A DNA stretch of 64,000 nucleotides from Podarcis raffonei (GCF_027172205.1 NC_070614.1:46502001-46566000), one strand, 5' to 3'; shown: positions 42,360-53,975, numbered from the stretch's first letter. A program made the numbers and translations. The notes: generated by a model not told the origin, from the sequence alone.

Positions 42360-43500
42360 GCATTGCTATTTAATTCTTACATTCTTATCTCACCATTCCA
42401 TGAATGGTTCCTGACCCCATTTTATCTTCACAACAGTGAAGGATGTTAAGCTGAGAGAGAGTACCTGGCCCAAGGAAAGTTTCTGAGTTCTCTGGGGATA
42501 TGAACCTTGCCCTCCTGGGTTTAAGCTCACCATGCCCTGCCCTAGATGCAACATGGCCTCTTTATTTCACTCCCCCATTTCAAGTACGGAGTCTGTAGAA
42601 TCAAAACAAGAGAGGATTAAATTAGTCATCTGTTACTCAGAATACATAGATCTTTTGGGATCCTATAATGTTGTGGGAACCTATAATGAGCCACAAATCT
42701 GACAAAACTAGATCTCCGTTCGTCAATATTTCTATACAGCTTTCAAATATAAACAAGAAAGGAGATATTAGGGGGCTAATCATTCACAAATGTTGTCCAC
42801 GGTCCTTTACACTGCAGTTGGCGCAGCCACAATATGGAAGGCATGAAATAATTTGCAAGGTAAGCTTTAGGAAGGAGAGGTGGCTCATATCCTTTGTCAG
42901 GAATGGGGAGGCTGTGGCTCTGCAGATCCTTTTGGACTTCAACTCCCACACTGCTTGACCATTGGCCATGCTGGCTGGGGCTGGTGGGAGCTGAAGTCCA
43001 ACAATTTCTGGAAGACCTTAGGTCCACCAGCCATCTTAATTTAAAATGGACCCCCTATCTTTCTACCCACGATTATCTGGATATACAATGCACATTGTAA
43101 TGTTTCTGCAGTTTTCCATGATAGCGGGAATGCCATTTGGAACCTGACAGTCTAACTTCATAGTTCCTGCAAAGAGCTTAAAATGGTGCACATGGTTCTC
43201 TCGTTCCCCTTCTTTATCACAACAAACCTGAGAAGTTGATTAGGCCAAGGTTCATGACTGTGTCAGGATTTGAACTCAAGTTTCCCAGGCTCTAGTCCAA
43301 CACACTAAACACTGCACCATGCTGGTTCTTTTCCAAAGGTGACACACTTTAGAGTTACTGCGAGGATGCGGAGAAAAGATTTTCAGTAGCTTAGAATTTT
43401 ATACCTATCCACCAAGATAAAAAGCACACACAGGCTTAGATTCCTCCCTTTCTCCTCTTCCATCCACCTCTGCCTTTCTTATGCTTTACTCTTCTAGCCC
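42360..43500. other. Inverted-repeat arm sequence, no gene
   Basis: Mirrors about 19740-20860 at high identity, including the old SINE at 43195-43345 and the CTTCAACTCCCACA palindromic repeat near 42940. Only shadow frames. Confidence 0.55.
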
Positions 43501-43502
43501 TA

Positions 43503-43557
43503 TGTGTGTGTGTGTGTGTGTGTGTGTCTGTTTATCTGTCCGTCTGTCTGTCTAAAT
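43503..43557. repeat. Microsatellite (TG)n then GTCT
   Basis: Mirror of 19640-19702 with fewer dinucleotides. Confidence 0.9.
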
Positions 43558-43913
43558 ATAGTAAAGGTCGGCATCAATTTTCCTACTTTGTTTGTTTTCC
43601 TTATGTTTTGTAGGGGCCATAGCCCAGCAGTAGAGCTAATGGTTATCTTGATTGAACTCAATCCTCAACATCAACACCATTAAGTAATTTCGATTGGCAT
43701 ATTTTAACTTGGGGGTTGCACATGCAATTGTTGACAGCTCTGTAGTGACTCAAATGATTATGAACATTTATTCATTTATGTGTTGGCTTATATTTATCAC
43801 GCCATTCATCCAAAGACCACAGGGTGGTTCACAACATTATTTATTTATTTCAATGTTCTTTATTTCTGTCCATCACTTTCTTCTCCCACCCCATCTCCAG
43901 TTCTAAAGAAGGC

Positions 43914-44867
43914 ATGAAGTACAACCAAACAACAGTCAGTGAGTTTATCCTTCTGGGCTTCACCGACATCCGTAAACTGCAGCTCCTGTTATTCGCCACC
44001 CTTCTCTTTTCCTACCTTCTCGCCATCCTAGGCAATGCTGTGATTATCACTGTTGCTCAAATAGATCACCGGCTACACACCCCTATGTATTTCTTCCTCC
44101 AGAATTTCTCTTTCTTGGAAATTGGCTTCACCACAGCAATAATTCCCCAAACCTTGGTCCATCTTTCAACCGGCAATAAAAACATCACTTACATTGGTTG
44201 CATGATACAGTCCTTCTTATATTTCCAACTGGGAACTACCGAGTTCTTCCTCTTAGCTGTCATGTCCTACGATCGATATGTAGCCATCTGCAATCCCTTG
44301 CGATATCCAGCCATCATGAACCGTTACTTATGCATCACGCTGGTTGTGTTTTGTTGGGTTGGCAGTTTTCTCCTGATCATTGGTCCATCAGTGCTTTTCC
44401 TACAGTTTCCAATATGCAAGTCCAACGTCCTTGACCACTTCTTCTGTGACAATACACCGTTGATCAAACTCATTTGTGGGGACACATCACTTTTGGAATT
44501 CTTTGGGTTCATCACTGCTGTGCTTTCTGTGCTGGGAAGCTTGACAATTACAGTAATGTCATATGTCAAGATAATCCAAACCATCTTACATTTCCCCACT
44601 GCCACAGGGAGACAGAAGGCCTTTTCCACTTGTGCCTCTCACTTCATTGTGGTGTCCATCACCTACGGGAGCTGCATCTTCCTTTATATCAAACCAACAC
44701 AGAGCAGCAAAGTGGAGTTTGGCAAAATGGTGGCCGTCCTCAATACTGTTGTGTCCCCTTTGCTCAACCCTTTCATCTACAGCTTGAGGAACAAACAGGT
44801 TCAGGAGGCCTTGAGAAATTTGTTTGGGCAACTCAAAACCATTGCTAAGGGACCAGGGACCATCTGA
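43914..44867 (+). CDS. Class II olfactory receptor, OR6C-like (317 aa)
   Basis: Inverted partner of 18323-19276. The start MKYNQTT at 43914 is chosen for the same reason; an upstream in-frame ATG at 43824 would add a 30-residue hydrophobic leader. All OR motifs are present ([59 protein letters not shown]). Differences from the partner: 21 E/K, then 94, 98, 101, 102, 104, 137, 156, 160, 163, 181, 187 and 193. Positions 98-104 lie in TM3 and 156-163 in TM4, both lining the binding cavity in OR models. Probably tuned to a different odorant from its twin. Confidence 0.95.
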   Translation: MKYNQTTVSEFILLGFTDIRKLQLLLFATLLFSYLLAILGNAVIITVAQIDHRLHTPMYFFLQNFSFLEIGFTTAIIPQTLVHLSTGNKNITYIGCMIQSFLYFQLGTTEFFLLAVMSYDRYVAICNPLRYPAIMNRYLCITLVVFCWVGSFLLIIGPSVLFLQFPICKSNVLDHFFCDNTPLIKLICGDTSLLEFFGFITAVLSVLGSLTITVMSYVKIIQTILHFPTATGRQKAFSTCASHFIVVSITYGSCIFLYIKPTQSSKVEFGKMVAVLNTVVSPLLNPFIYSLRNKQVQEALRNLFGQLKTIAKGPGTI

Positions 44868-45073
44868 AAAGGAACTGTGAAAAGAGATCATCTGAAAAGA
44901 GACTGTGAAAGGAAATGGGCATTGTATTATTCTTCAGAAGTATTCACCTTTGCAGAAGCTCTGCCTAGAAAAATTAGTGTTACACTCCATCTTGAAACAT
45001 CATCATTACCAGTTCTTTTTTCTGGGGGAACACAAGGTTACGCATAACCCTAATCATTTTGTGAATGTTTGTA

Positions 45074-45315
45074 CAGTGGTACCTCGGGTTACATATGCTT
45101 CAGGTTACATACGCTTCAGGTTACAGACTCCGCTAACCCAGAAATATTACCTCAGGTTAAGGACTTTGCTTCAGGATGAGAACAGAAATTGTGCAGCAGT
45201 GGCGCAGCGGCAGCAGGAGACCCCATAAGCTAAAGTGGTGCTTCAGGTTAAGAACAGTTTCAGGTTAAGAACAGATCTCCAGAACAAATTAAGTACTTAA
45301 CCTGAGGTACCACTG
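45074..45315. mobile_element. Tigger/mariner-like MITE (GGTACC terminal repeats)
   Basis: Mirror of 17875-18116; CAGTGGTACCTCGGG to GAGGTACCACTG. The TA on the right has changed to TG. Confidence 0.75.
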
Positions 45316-45319
45316 TGCT

Positions 45320-46025
45320 TTTGTCCATTTGCTGTATTTATTTTTCCCAATTTGAACTATAAAATGGTGATTTTCTTGAGTCAAAACAAGAGTACCCCTT
45401 AACCATTTTTAGGAACAAAAAAACCATTGATCATTACTATTATTGTTCTTTAATTCTGTTAGATAAATGTATTATTTAGTTTAATTTCATTAAACAGACA
45501 AACATATCCATATACTGCATACTGTTCTGGAAGATGTATTATATATTATCTTATATAGCACAAGTTCTACTTTGAATTAGGCTTTGCCAACATCCTATAG
45601 TTGAGATGGTTTTTCATGCAATTCCATAATTTGAGATTGAGGAAAGTAACACCTGCCAATGCCAAATGATATGCTTGTTCCCTGCCACCAACCCCAAAGC
45701 TGATGGTTTTGAACATAGCTCTTCTCATTTGCAAATTTGGTAAGGAAACAGGTGTTGTGAAAGCCACCCATCATGAGTTGGTTCTTGCTCTGGACTTCCT
45801 TAATTGAACAAGGATTTAGATTATTTGGCCTAAAAGGTATAAAGAGAGGTTTTGCAAACCAAGGAAGGTTTTCTTTTTCCCCTTTTTCCTTTTTAAAAAC
45901 TTTTTGTTACAGCTTTTGACATGCCACAAGAAGTATCACGGGCCTATTTGAGTTGGTTCACACTTATCCCTCCTCTCTTTCTTTTGAACTACACCAGTTT
46001 ATTTGTCCTTTATTAAATAAATGTC
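45320..46025. other. Inverted-repeat arm sequence, no gene
   Basis: Mirrors 17176-17874. In the right arm it leads straight into the OR fragment at 46031, so it is the 3' flank of that former gene. Confidence 0.5.
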
Positions 46026-46030
46026 TGCAG

Positions 46031-46318
46031 TCAAAAAGCACCTTTCAAAGCATCTTTAACTTGCCTGTTCCTCAGGCTGTACACAAGGGGCGTCATAAGA
46101 GGACACAACACATAGTTAAGAAGTGACACTACTTTGTTGAAATTATGCCTATCACCCTGATCTGGTATGATGTGCATAGAGATGCAGCTTCCATAGGCGA
46201 CAGTGGCAACAGTGATGTGGGAAGCACAGGTGGAAAAGGCCTTCTGCCTCCCTGCAGCACTTGGGATGTGGAGAACAGTTGAGATTATATTCATATAGGA
46301 CACAACAGTGATAGGTAA
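46031..46318 (-). pseudogene. OR6C-like 3' fragment (TM5-TM7)
   Basis: Minus strand: PITVVSYMNIISTVLHIPSAAGRQKAFSTCASHITVATVAYGSC and PLMTPLVYSLRNRQVKDALKGAF, about 95 codons open. It shares the TPxxY form of TM7 with the 1956 family but is a separate, more diverged member. Homology stops at 46318, where 150 bp matching 16685-16838 begins. It is absent from the left arm. An open frame runs to 46348 but its first residues are not OR sequence. Confidence 0.85.
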
Positions 46319-46474
46319 AGTCCTGCACTTTAGAACTGACCACTTCACCCCTGTCTACATGCTGGTCTATGAGAAGGAGATCTGGTATTCATTCAGTTGT
46401 TTTCTGATTTCCTGGTATCAACCAAGGTTACTAGAGGTCAACATCATCATCATTATTATTTTTAAAAAAAGTTT

Positions 46475-47762
46475 AAGAAGTTTGTTCCTAGCAATCATTC
46501 CCTACAGAATTAATTACCCTAAAGTGAGAGGCAAGTTTTGATCCTTGGAGGCATCTCAACTTAGATGGTTTAATTTTTAAGAAGTTAATAAGTAGACTGG
46601 AGCTTGGGAACTAATCAGCTGTTTAAAAAAGTTTTGAAGTTAATTATCTGACAAGTTTCTAGCAATGCTCTATGAAAAGGCCTATGAAAACTAGATTTTT
46701 AAAAGTCCTGTGTAAAAGTGTAATTAAACATCAGTGTAAAAGGACATACTGTATATTTAAAATCAACATGCTTTTGAAAAAGTTCCTCCTTCTGACAGGT
46801 AGAATGACATGATTAGAGTTGAGGTGAAACTACTCATGGCATTTCACAACCACTTCCAGCTCTGTCAAAATCACTCTTATGGCAACTTTTTCTGTGCACA
46901 AAAAATAGTAAAAAAAAAAAATTTGTTTAAATTCCCACACTTGCCCACACCCTCAGTTCCTCACAATTGCCCTCAGTTATGCCAACCAGTCAAATCTGGG
47001 TGGCTGTAAGTGACTCTGATCTGCTAGAATCAACTAAGGTTGCTGGAGGTCAGAAATTATTCTGTCACAGTTTAATAAATTTGTTCCTTGAATTCATTCC
47101 CTAGAGAATTAATTACCACCCAGAAAATGAATAAGAAGCACACCTTGATTCATAGGGGTATTTCAGCATAGATACTACTACTATTATTATTAAGAAATTA
47201 TGAGTAGACTTGGCGCTTAAGAAAATATATAATAAAGTTTAAATGTTATTATATAGCAAAGTTTCCTGCAGTACTTTTAGATAGTCTATGAATACTGGGA
47301 TGGGTGGTTTTTTAACAAACTAAGTCCCCTAACTTAAACATCAATGTAAAATGATATACCTTTTAAATCAGCACTCCTTTGCAAAACTGTTGTCATTTGT
47401 ATTCATTTCTGAAAAAAAGCAGCTCTCTTTAGAAATGAACAAACACTTTCCACTTTGACAAAATCACTTTTATGACAACCTTTTCAGTATTCTGGAGAAA
47501 AGTAAAATTAAAATGAAACACCGCTTGTCTGCACCCTCAGTTCCCTACTTTTGCTCTCAGTGATACCAGCTGGCCATATCTGGGTGAGAGCACATTTAGA
47601 TACTTATAAAGTACTTTTGGAAAGCATTCAAGGAATGAGAGGAGAGGAGAGATGGGCTACAAGGAATGGTTAGCATCCATTGATGGCGGTCAGGCCACTG
47701 CAAGCATGAAGAACTGGCAAACAGCTATTTCAGGAGACTGAAACACTCACCATAAAACTGCC
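46475..47762. other. Inverted-repeat arm sequence with two empty sites
   Basis: Mirrors 16046-16680 and 9230-10257. Holds the empty site of the Vingi-like LINE (about 47116-47188) and of the solo LTR (about 47470-47485). No gene. Confidence 0.6.
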
Positions 47763-47765
47763 AGT

Positions 47766-47838
47766 TTGAAAGTTGAACAACACTTTTGGGATGGCAGCAG
47801 TGGTGTGTCCAATTTCCAAGATGGCACAATTCCGAAGG
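47766..47838 (-). pseudogene. OR6C-like scrap (TM2-TM3 loop)
   Basis: Reverse of 24934-25010: LRNCAILEIGHTTAAIPKVLFNF. An isolated 73 bp remnant. Confidence 0.75.
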
Positions 47839-48389
47839 CATTGGCAGAATACCTGTGAATGTCATTTGGTTTATTTTATTTTTGCTTTAATGGCTATCCC
47901 ACTTGTCCTCCAACCAAGATGCCATATGCAAGCATGAAGAACTGGCAAACAGCTATTTCAGGAGACTGAAACACTCACCATAAAACTGTAAACTCCACTG
48001 TAAGGGAGTGTACAACTCATTTAAATAAATAAAATGTCTGCAAAGCATTTCTTTGGGAGGAAGGTGTGTGGAAAATGGACCCATTTTAATCACTGCAGAC
48101 TGTCACTTAAACAGGCAAAGGAGAGGGGTGATGTCTATAGACAGAGCAAGGGTAGCTAACCTGTGGTCCTACCAAAGTTAACCACCACTGATGTACAGAG
48201 ATCGAAAGATACATTTTTGCCATCTTCTAAAAGGGTCCTTGGGCAAAATATATAACCACTCTTTCTAGTTGTTTTCTTGCTTTCCTCAACATGCTGACAG
48301 GTCTAGTGTGTATGTTATATATATATATATATATAACAATTGGGGGCTTCCAGCACTTGGCCAACTGCCAACTGTGGGGTGCAGTGGAA

Positions 48390-48545
48390 TGTGGCTGAGT
48401 GGTAGAGCATCTGATTTGCACACAGAAAGTCCTGGGTTCAAGTGATACCAACTTCAGATAGGCCTGGGAAAGAGTGGAATAATCATCAGCTCCTAACCTG
48501 GAGATTGAATTTGGGACCCTCTGAGTCTGGCAGTGGCTGCTGGGA
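48390..48545 (+). repeat. tRNA-derived SINE
   Basis: GTGGCTGAGTGGTAGAGCAT ... CTGGGTTCAAGTG head and body; mirror of 6215-6420. Confidence 0.6.
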
Positions 48546-48638
48546 GCTGTGGTCCAAACATGTGGAGAGCATGGGTTGGAGAAGGCTAATCTGTGCAAAT
48601 TAAAACAACTTTGTTCCACTTAAGAATGAACATCCTCC

Positions 48639-48716
48639 TCCCAAGGGATCTTTAAATAAAGCTTGTCTCACTAGTATTCTATGGAGACGATGATGGAAGA
48701 CACCCAGCATGATAAG
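48639..48716 (+). promoter_or_regulatory. OR promoter cassette remnant, right-arm copy
   Basis: TCCCAAGGGA (48639-48648), TTTAAATAAA (48651-48660) and a leader exon ending CAGCATG, followed by ATAAGATTT at 48711 in place of GTAAG. Same lost donor as the left copy at 6081. Upstream of the OR pseudogene at 49195. Confidence 0.6.
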
Positions 48717-49194
48717 ATTTAAGTGACACAGAAACTCTATATTATAGATCTGGTGCTGAAAGCTGCATCATACCAAGGTAAGGCATATTATAGCGTAGTA
48801 CACTGCTTTGCTTTATAAAGATATTCAGAGTTTTCTTATTTTCATTACGGGGCAAACACGTCAATTTTATTCTTTTTTTGAGAGATATCTAGGGTGGTAT
48901 CAGTGCCATGCTGTATGATTAAATAGTTAACTAGTACAAAATTTAGGCAAATAAGCTTGTATTTACTTTTTTTTAAGTCTTCATTAAAAAATTCTGCTAA
49001 TATTTTTGTGTGCATTTTTATGGACCTTTTATATGTACATTTGCACCCACTACTTGGCTGGAGAACAGCATTCCAAGATTTTGAGAATTGAATTTTTTGA
49101 AAAACAATTCCCCACCCCCCTGTTTATGTGTTATTGGGAAATTTTGAAAGCCTTCACCAACACGCATCTAACAACAATGTAATGTGAAGAATGT

Positions 49195-49700
49195 TGATGC
49201 TTTCCTTAACATCTTTGCTCCCACACTTTTGCTGACTCGGTTGTCCTTCTGTGGCGATAATTTCATGGACCATTTTTTCTGCAACTATGCTCCAATGATA
49301 AAACTTCATTGAGATTAGGTGCAGCTCCTTCCAGCTCTGGAGGGCATTCTGACTGGACTGGTGTTAGTCATCTCCTTGTCTGTCACGGGTGTCCCTGATA
49401 TTTACATCATTGCCACCATATTGCTCATGTACTCCATAAAAGGTCAGCAAAAGATGTTTCCAACCTGCGCTTCTCACAGCAGAGCCACATCCATCTTTTA
49501 TGGCAGTGCAATATTCATGTACTCCTTGCCCAGCCAGGGATGATCTTGGGATGTCCAGAAGGGAGTTGCAGTACTTACTGGAGTGGGTACACCATTTTTG
49601 AACCCTTTTATTTATAGTTTAAGGAATGAGAAGGTCAATGAAGCCTTCAAAACTATTTGCAGAGGAGGAAATCTGAACACGTGTGGTCTTTTTTTACAAA
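49195..49700 (+). pseudogene. Olfactory receptor pseudogene (second subfamily), right-arm copy
   Basis: Mirror of 4990-5527. Starts around a DHFFCNYAPMIKLH segment with a stop right after it, continues LLMYSIKGQQKMFPTCASHSRATSIFYGSAIFMYSLPSQG, then a stop at 49541-49543 (TGA) where the left copy reads TGG, and ends near [18 protein letters not shown]. The TM1-TM4 region is gone. Private and shared breaks show that decay began before and continued after duplication. Confidence 0.85.
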
Positions 49701-50197
49701 GTGGCTGGCAAATTAGGGAGGCTATAGGGTGGTGAATTAGTGGCAGCAATGTTTGTAGTAGGTTGATGGCCCTTTCCTTTGGTACAAAGATATAGATCCC
49801 ATCTTCGAACTGGAAATATCAAGGCAACCTACAACCTGTTATATGCCTACAGGAAAGCTGTATGTAGGACCTGAGTGCAGCGGCACCCAGAAAGCAGAGT
49901 GGTGGCTAAAAATTTCCTCTCTCCCCTTTCAACTTATTTCTTTTACAACCCCCGCCCCCCCCCAAAAGAAAACATTTTTATGGCAGAAATTGTTAGCAAT
50001 TTGGAATGGAATGCTACGCCTGCCATCCACCCAACATGCCTTTACCTACCCTAAAAAGTCACTCATAAACCCTGCCTTTTCTGGGGGACAACTGATCTCA
50101 TGAACATGTATGTGTCCAGCCCTGTATAAATATCAGGAATACACACATTTAACTGCATAATAAGGGCTTCATCAGTGTGTGAGAGCATATCTATATA

Positions 50198-50552
50198 CAG
50201 TGGTGCCCCGCAAGACGAAATTAATCCGTTCTGCAGGTGTCTTCGTCTTGCAGGGTTTCTCGTCTTGCGGAGCACCGCTATTAAAAGCTTAGCGGTAAAG
50301 CGGTAATTGACAGATAAGCGGCTTTTAGCGGATTAGCAGATTAGCGGATTAGAGGATAAGCGGCAATTTGCAGATAAGCGGCTTAGCGCCTTTCAGAAAA
50401 GGCAAAAAAAACGGAAGACCCCGAAAATTTTTTCGTTTTGCGAGACAGCCCCATAGAAAAATTCGTCTTGCGAAGCGGAAAAAATATCGGAAAGCCCTTT
50501 CGTCTTTCGTGTTTTTTGTTTAGCGGGGCATTCGTCTAGCGGGGTACCACTG
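50198..50552. mobile_element. Tigger-derived non-autonomous element, right arm only
   Basis: 355 bp, CAGTGGTGCCCCGCAAGACG ... GGGGTACCACTG with TA on both sides (50196-50197 and 50553-50554). The middle has repeated AGCGG..TTAGCGGATTAG units. The left arm at about 4515-4530 has the uninterrupted CTATATATCTGTG site. It shares ends with the complete Tigger, so that transposase may have mobilised it. Confidence 0.88.
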
Positions 50553-50754
50553 TATCTGTGTTTATCTGTTTGGCAGGACTATTATTTTTAAAGGATCAAA
50601 TAGATGTAGAAATAGAATTAAGGCATATGAATGAGATTTGAGCCAAAATCAATAGATCTCCTTGTACCTATTTCAATTACATATAGTACATCTATAATAC
50701 TCCCCCTCCCCCCCAAAAAACACCCTCCGACTGAAGGGGAAAGACTTGAGGGGT

Positions 50755-50925
50755 GAATGCCAGCTATGCTCTTTTAAAGGAAGACAGCTGAAGGCAGCCC
50801 TGTATCAGGAAATTTTTAATGTCTGATGTTTTACAATTTTTATATATGCTGTAAGTGACCCAGAGTGGCTGGGAAAACCCAGCCAGATGGGTGGGGTATA
50901 AATATTATTATTGGGCATAAAAGCT
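50755..50925 (+). repeat. CR1/L2-group LINE 3' tail
   Basis: AAAACCCAGCCAGATGGGTG GGGTATAAATATTATTATT end; mirror of 4165-4335. Confidence 0.75.
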
Positions 50926-51551
50926 TCTATGAACTCTGACTTCAAGCCACAGATGTCGTACATGGTAATTTTCTGACCTGAGCTCTGTGATGGTTAGCAA
51001 AGCTGTTGTGGCAATTTCCTTCCACAATCCCATTGGCTCAGCTTGTTATTTTGGTAATCCAACCATTGTCACAGTGAAGTCAGACTCTCTTTCAGAGCAA
51101 AGGCAGTCACAATTATGTAATACCTCATCTCACATGGTGAGATGAGGTATTACGGAGCCTGAGGCAAAGGGCATGATATCACCTTCCCTCCAGCTACAGA
51201 AACCACCTATACTTAATCTTAGGGTCTTGGGGTTCAAGTCCCACACTGGGCAAGAAGTTTCTTGCATTTCATGTGTTTTGACTAGATGACCCTTGTGTTT
51301 CATGTGTTTTGACTAGATGACCCTTGTGGTCCCTTTCAACTTCATGATTCTATGACTCCGATTCTGAGTCAATGTATGAAACAGGAGGCTGAACTACATG
51401 CTTCCCTGGTCTGATCCAGGCAGGCTTGGCTTCATAACTTCATAATCAACCAAACAAAGATCAATGAGTTTCTACTGAATGAGGATGAGGATGATGATAC
51501 TTATCTATACTCATCTTTTGCCAGCAGATAAGTCATGAAAGTCAAGACTTT

Positions 51552-52514
51552 ATGGAGAACAAAACAAAGATCAATGAGTTTTTACTGCTGGGATTCACTG
51601 AGAATGGCAAACTAGAGATATTTCTCTTTGTCCTTTTCTTAATCATGTACCTGATGGCTGTAACGGGAAACATGATCATTATCACCATCACTCTCATGGA
51701 TTTCCGCCTCAGGACACCCATGTATTTCTTCCTCCGGAATTATGCCATCTTGGAAATTGGATACACCACTGCTGCCATCCCAAAGGCATTGTTCAACCTT
51801 GCATCTGGCAGGAAAACAATCTCGTATGCTGGATGTATAACACAATCATTTTTCTATTTCTTCCTGGGCACCACAGACTTCTTCCTGCTGACTGTGATGT
51901 CCTTTGACCGATATGTAGCCATCTGCAACCCCCTAAGGTACACCACCATCATGAATGAGAAGTTCTGCACACTTTTGGTGCTGTTCTCTTGGATTGGGTC
52001 GCTTGCTGTGATTTTGGCCCAAAGTATGCTGTTCATTCAATTTCCTTTTTGTGGCTCAAACATCATTGACCATTTCTTCTGTGACAGCAAACCATTACTC
52101 CATCTTCTCTGTGGTGACACACATTTCCTAGAGATCTCCGGGTTTATTCTTTCGGTGTTTACACTACTGGGGACTTTAGCTATCACCGTTGTGTCCTATG
52201 TGAATATAATCTCAACTGTTCTCCACATCCCAAGTGCTGCAGGGAGGCAGAAGGCCTTTTCCACCTGTGCTTCCCACATCACCATTGTCACTGTCACCTA
52301 TGGAAGCTGCATCTCTATGTACATCATACCTGAACGAGATGGTGGGCAAAACTTCAACAAGGTTGTGGCCATTCTTAACAATGTGGTTTGTCCTCTAATG
52401 ACCCCCTTTGTGTACAGCCTGAGGAACAGGCAGGTCCAAGATGCTTTGAAAAATGCTTTTGCCTGCAAGCATGTATTTAATAAAATGCAGAGAAACTCAT
52501 GCAGTTTGAAATGA
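51552..52514 (+). CDS. Class II olfactory receptor, OR6C-like (320 aa)
   Basis: Inverted partner of 1956-2918. Sequon N3-K-T, GN at 39-40, PMYFFLRN, SFDRYVAICNPLRY, CDSKPLLHLLCGD in ECL2, KAFSTCASH, and TM7 with TPxxY. The ATG at 51552 starts directly after the CAAGACTTT flank shared with the left copy. Residues 1-96 differ from the partner at one site and 250-320 at none; the 15 sites between 97 and 210 include 97, 99, 158-166 and 195-210. This copy has the more canonical sequence at position 122 (V) and 181 (P), so it may be closer to the ancestor. Downstream is an OR fragment at 53760. Confidence 0.95.
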   Translation: MENKTKINEFLLLGFTENGKLEIFLFVLFLIMYLMAVTGNMIIITITLMDFRLRTPMYFFLRNYAILEIGYTTAAIPKALFNLASGRKTISYAGCITQSFFYFFLGTTDFFLLTVMSFDRYVAICNPLRYTTIMNEKFCTLLVLFSWIGSLAVILAQSMLFIQFPFCGSNIIDHFFCDSKPLLHLLCGDTHFLEISGFILSVFTLLGTLAITVVSYVNIISTVLHIPSAAGRQKAFSTCASHITIVTVTYGSCISMYIIPERDGGQNFNKVVAILNNVVCPLMTPFVYSLRNRQVQDALKNAFACKHVFNKMQRNSCSLK

Positions 52515-52693
52515 TGGAAGGAAGGGGGAGTTATGAACTGGTTAAAATAGACCCATGGTACTTCTTATGGAGTTTCAGAAGCCCAAATAAATAGTTTTCT
52601 CGTTAAAACAAAAGCCTTCACTGGTGTGGAAAACCTCCGAATTATCACCAGACCTTTATTTCATAGTCAGAAGATCATAGAATCAGAGTTTTA

Positions 52694-53057
52694 AAGGTAA
52701 AGGTAAAGGTACCCCTGCCCGTACGGGCCAGTCTTGACAGACTCTAGGGTTGTGCGCCCATCTCACTCAAGAGGCCGGGGGCCAGCGCTGTCCGCAGACA
52801 CTTCCGGGTCACGTGGCCAGCGTGACAAGCTGCATCTGGCGAGCCAGAGCCGCACACGGAAACGCCGTTTACCTTCCCGCTAGTAAGCGGTCCCTATTTA
52901 TCTACTTGCACCCGGGAGTGCTTTCGAACTGCTAGGTTGGCAGGCGCTGGGACCGAACAACGGGAACGCACCCCGCCGCAGGGATTCGAACCGCCGTCCT
53001 TTCGATCGGCAAGCCTTAGGCGCTGAGGCTTTTACCCACAGCGCCACCCGCATCCCT
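52694..53057 (-). repeat. Sauria-type SINE (reverse), right arm only
   Basis: Full-length reverse copy with target duplicates ATCAGAGTTTTA (52682-52693) and ATCAGAATTTTA (53058-53069). Both left copies of this flank (about 1770-1800 and 8300-8330) lack it, so it is a late insertion. Confidence 0.88.
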
Positions 53058-53169
53058 ATCAGAATTTTAGGCAGTGTTATTTTTCTATAAAAAGAGATGC
53101 CAGAACTCACCATGAACCTCTCCCTTGCTCTCTTATAATGGCCATGGTGCCCACCTGAGAGGTGCCAGA

Positions 53170-53655
53170 ACTGAGTTTGATGGCAAGGACCCTCGTACCT
53201 ATGGGACCACCTCTCCTGGTATGTCCCACAGAGGACCTTTCAGTCTTCAAATAAAAGCATCTTGGAGATCCCAGGCCACAGGGAGGTTAGGCTGGCATCA
53301 ACCAGAGCCAGGGCTTTTTCGGCCATGGCCCATATCTGGTGGAATGCTCTGTCACAAGAGACTAGGGCCCTGCCGGACTTGACATCTTTCTGTAGGGCCT
53401 GCAAGACAGAGCTGTACCACCAGGCCTTTGGCCAAGGCACAGTCTATCCCCTTCTCTCCTTTATCTAATCCTCATAGAACTCTAACCCAATGGTTGCCAT
53501 TAATTTGATTCTGAACTCATTTTAGAATGTATTTTAATTAAGTGACTGTGTGATTTTATGTACACTCTACTATTTTTACTTGTTGTTAGCCACTCTGAGT
53601 CCAGCTTTGGCCGGGGAGGGCGGGATATAAATAAAAATTTATTATTATTATTTAT
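53170..53655 (+). repeat. CR1/L2-group LINE 3' fragment
   Basis: Forward copy of 1185-1670 and 7725-8230; the C-terminal coding end is readable (AHIWWNALSQETRALPDLTSF, CRACKTELYHQAF) and the tail is GGGATATAAATAAAAATTTATTATTATT. Confidence 0.8.
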
Positions 53656-53759
53656 ATATATTAAAAAACCTGGTTTGAGGCCTTGTAGGCCAAATCTGCA
53701 TCCAGGGCTGGAAATCTAGAGCAAGCCAACCTGGAACATATGTGGCCATTCATGGTAGG

Positions 53760-53975
53760 AAGCATTCACCACAACACTTTAACACTTTGCTTCGATGGAA
53801 GCTGCATCTGTACATGAAACCAGAGCAGTACAGCCTTTCAGTAAGGCTGTGGCCATTCTCAACAATGTGGTTTGACCTCTTATGACCACTTCTGTGTACA
53901 GCTTTGTGGAACAAGCAGGTGAAATATGCTTTGAAATATGCTTTTGACTGAAAACATGTTTTTAAGTTCATGGAG
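53760..53975 (+). pseudogene. OR6C-like 3' fragment (TM6-TM7), right-arm copy
   Basis: Forward copy of 7413-7640: GSCICT-type segment, then AVAILNNVV and a KYALKYAFD tail. Broken frame, only the receptor end. Confidence 0.75.

Noticed and set aside
43824-43913. Upstream ATG giving a 347-residue OR with a leader (also 19366)
   Set aside because: Class II ORs start next to the glycosylation sequon; the ATG at 43914 (19276) fits and the extra part is not OR-like.
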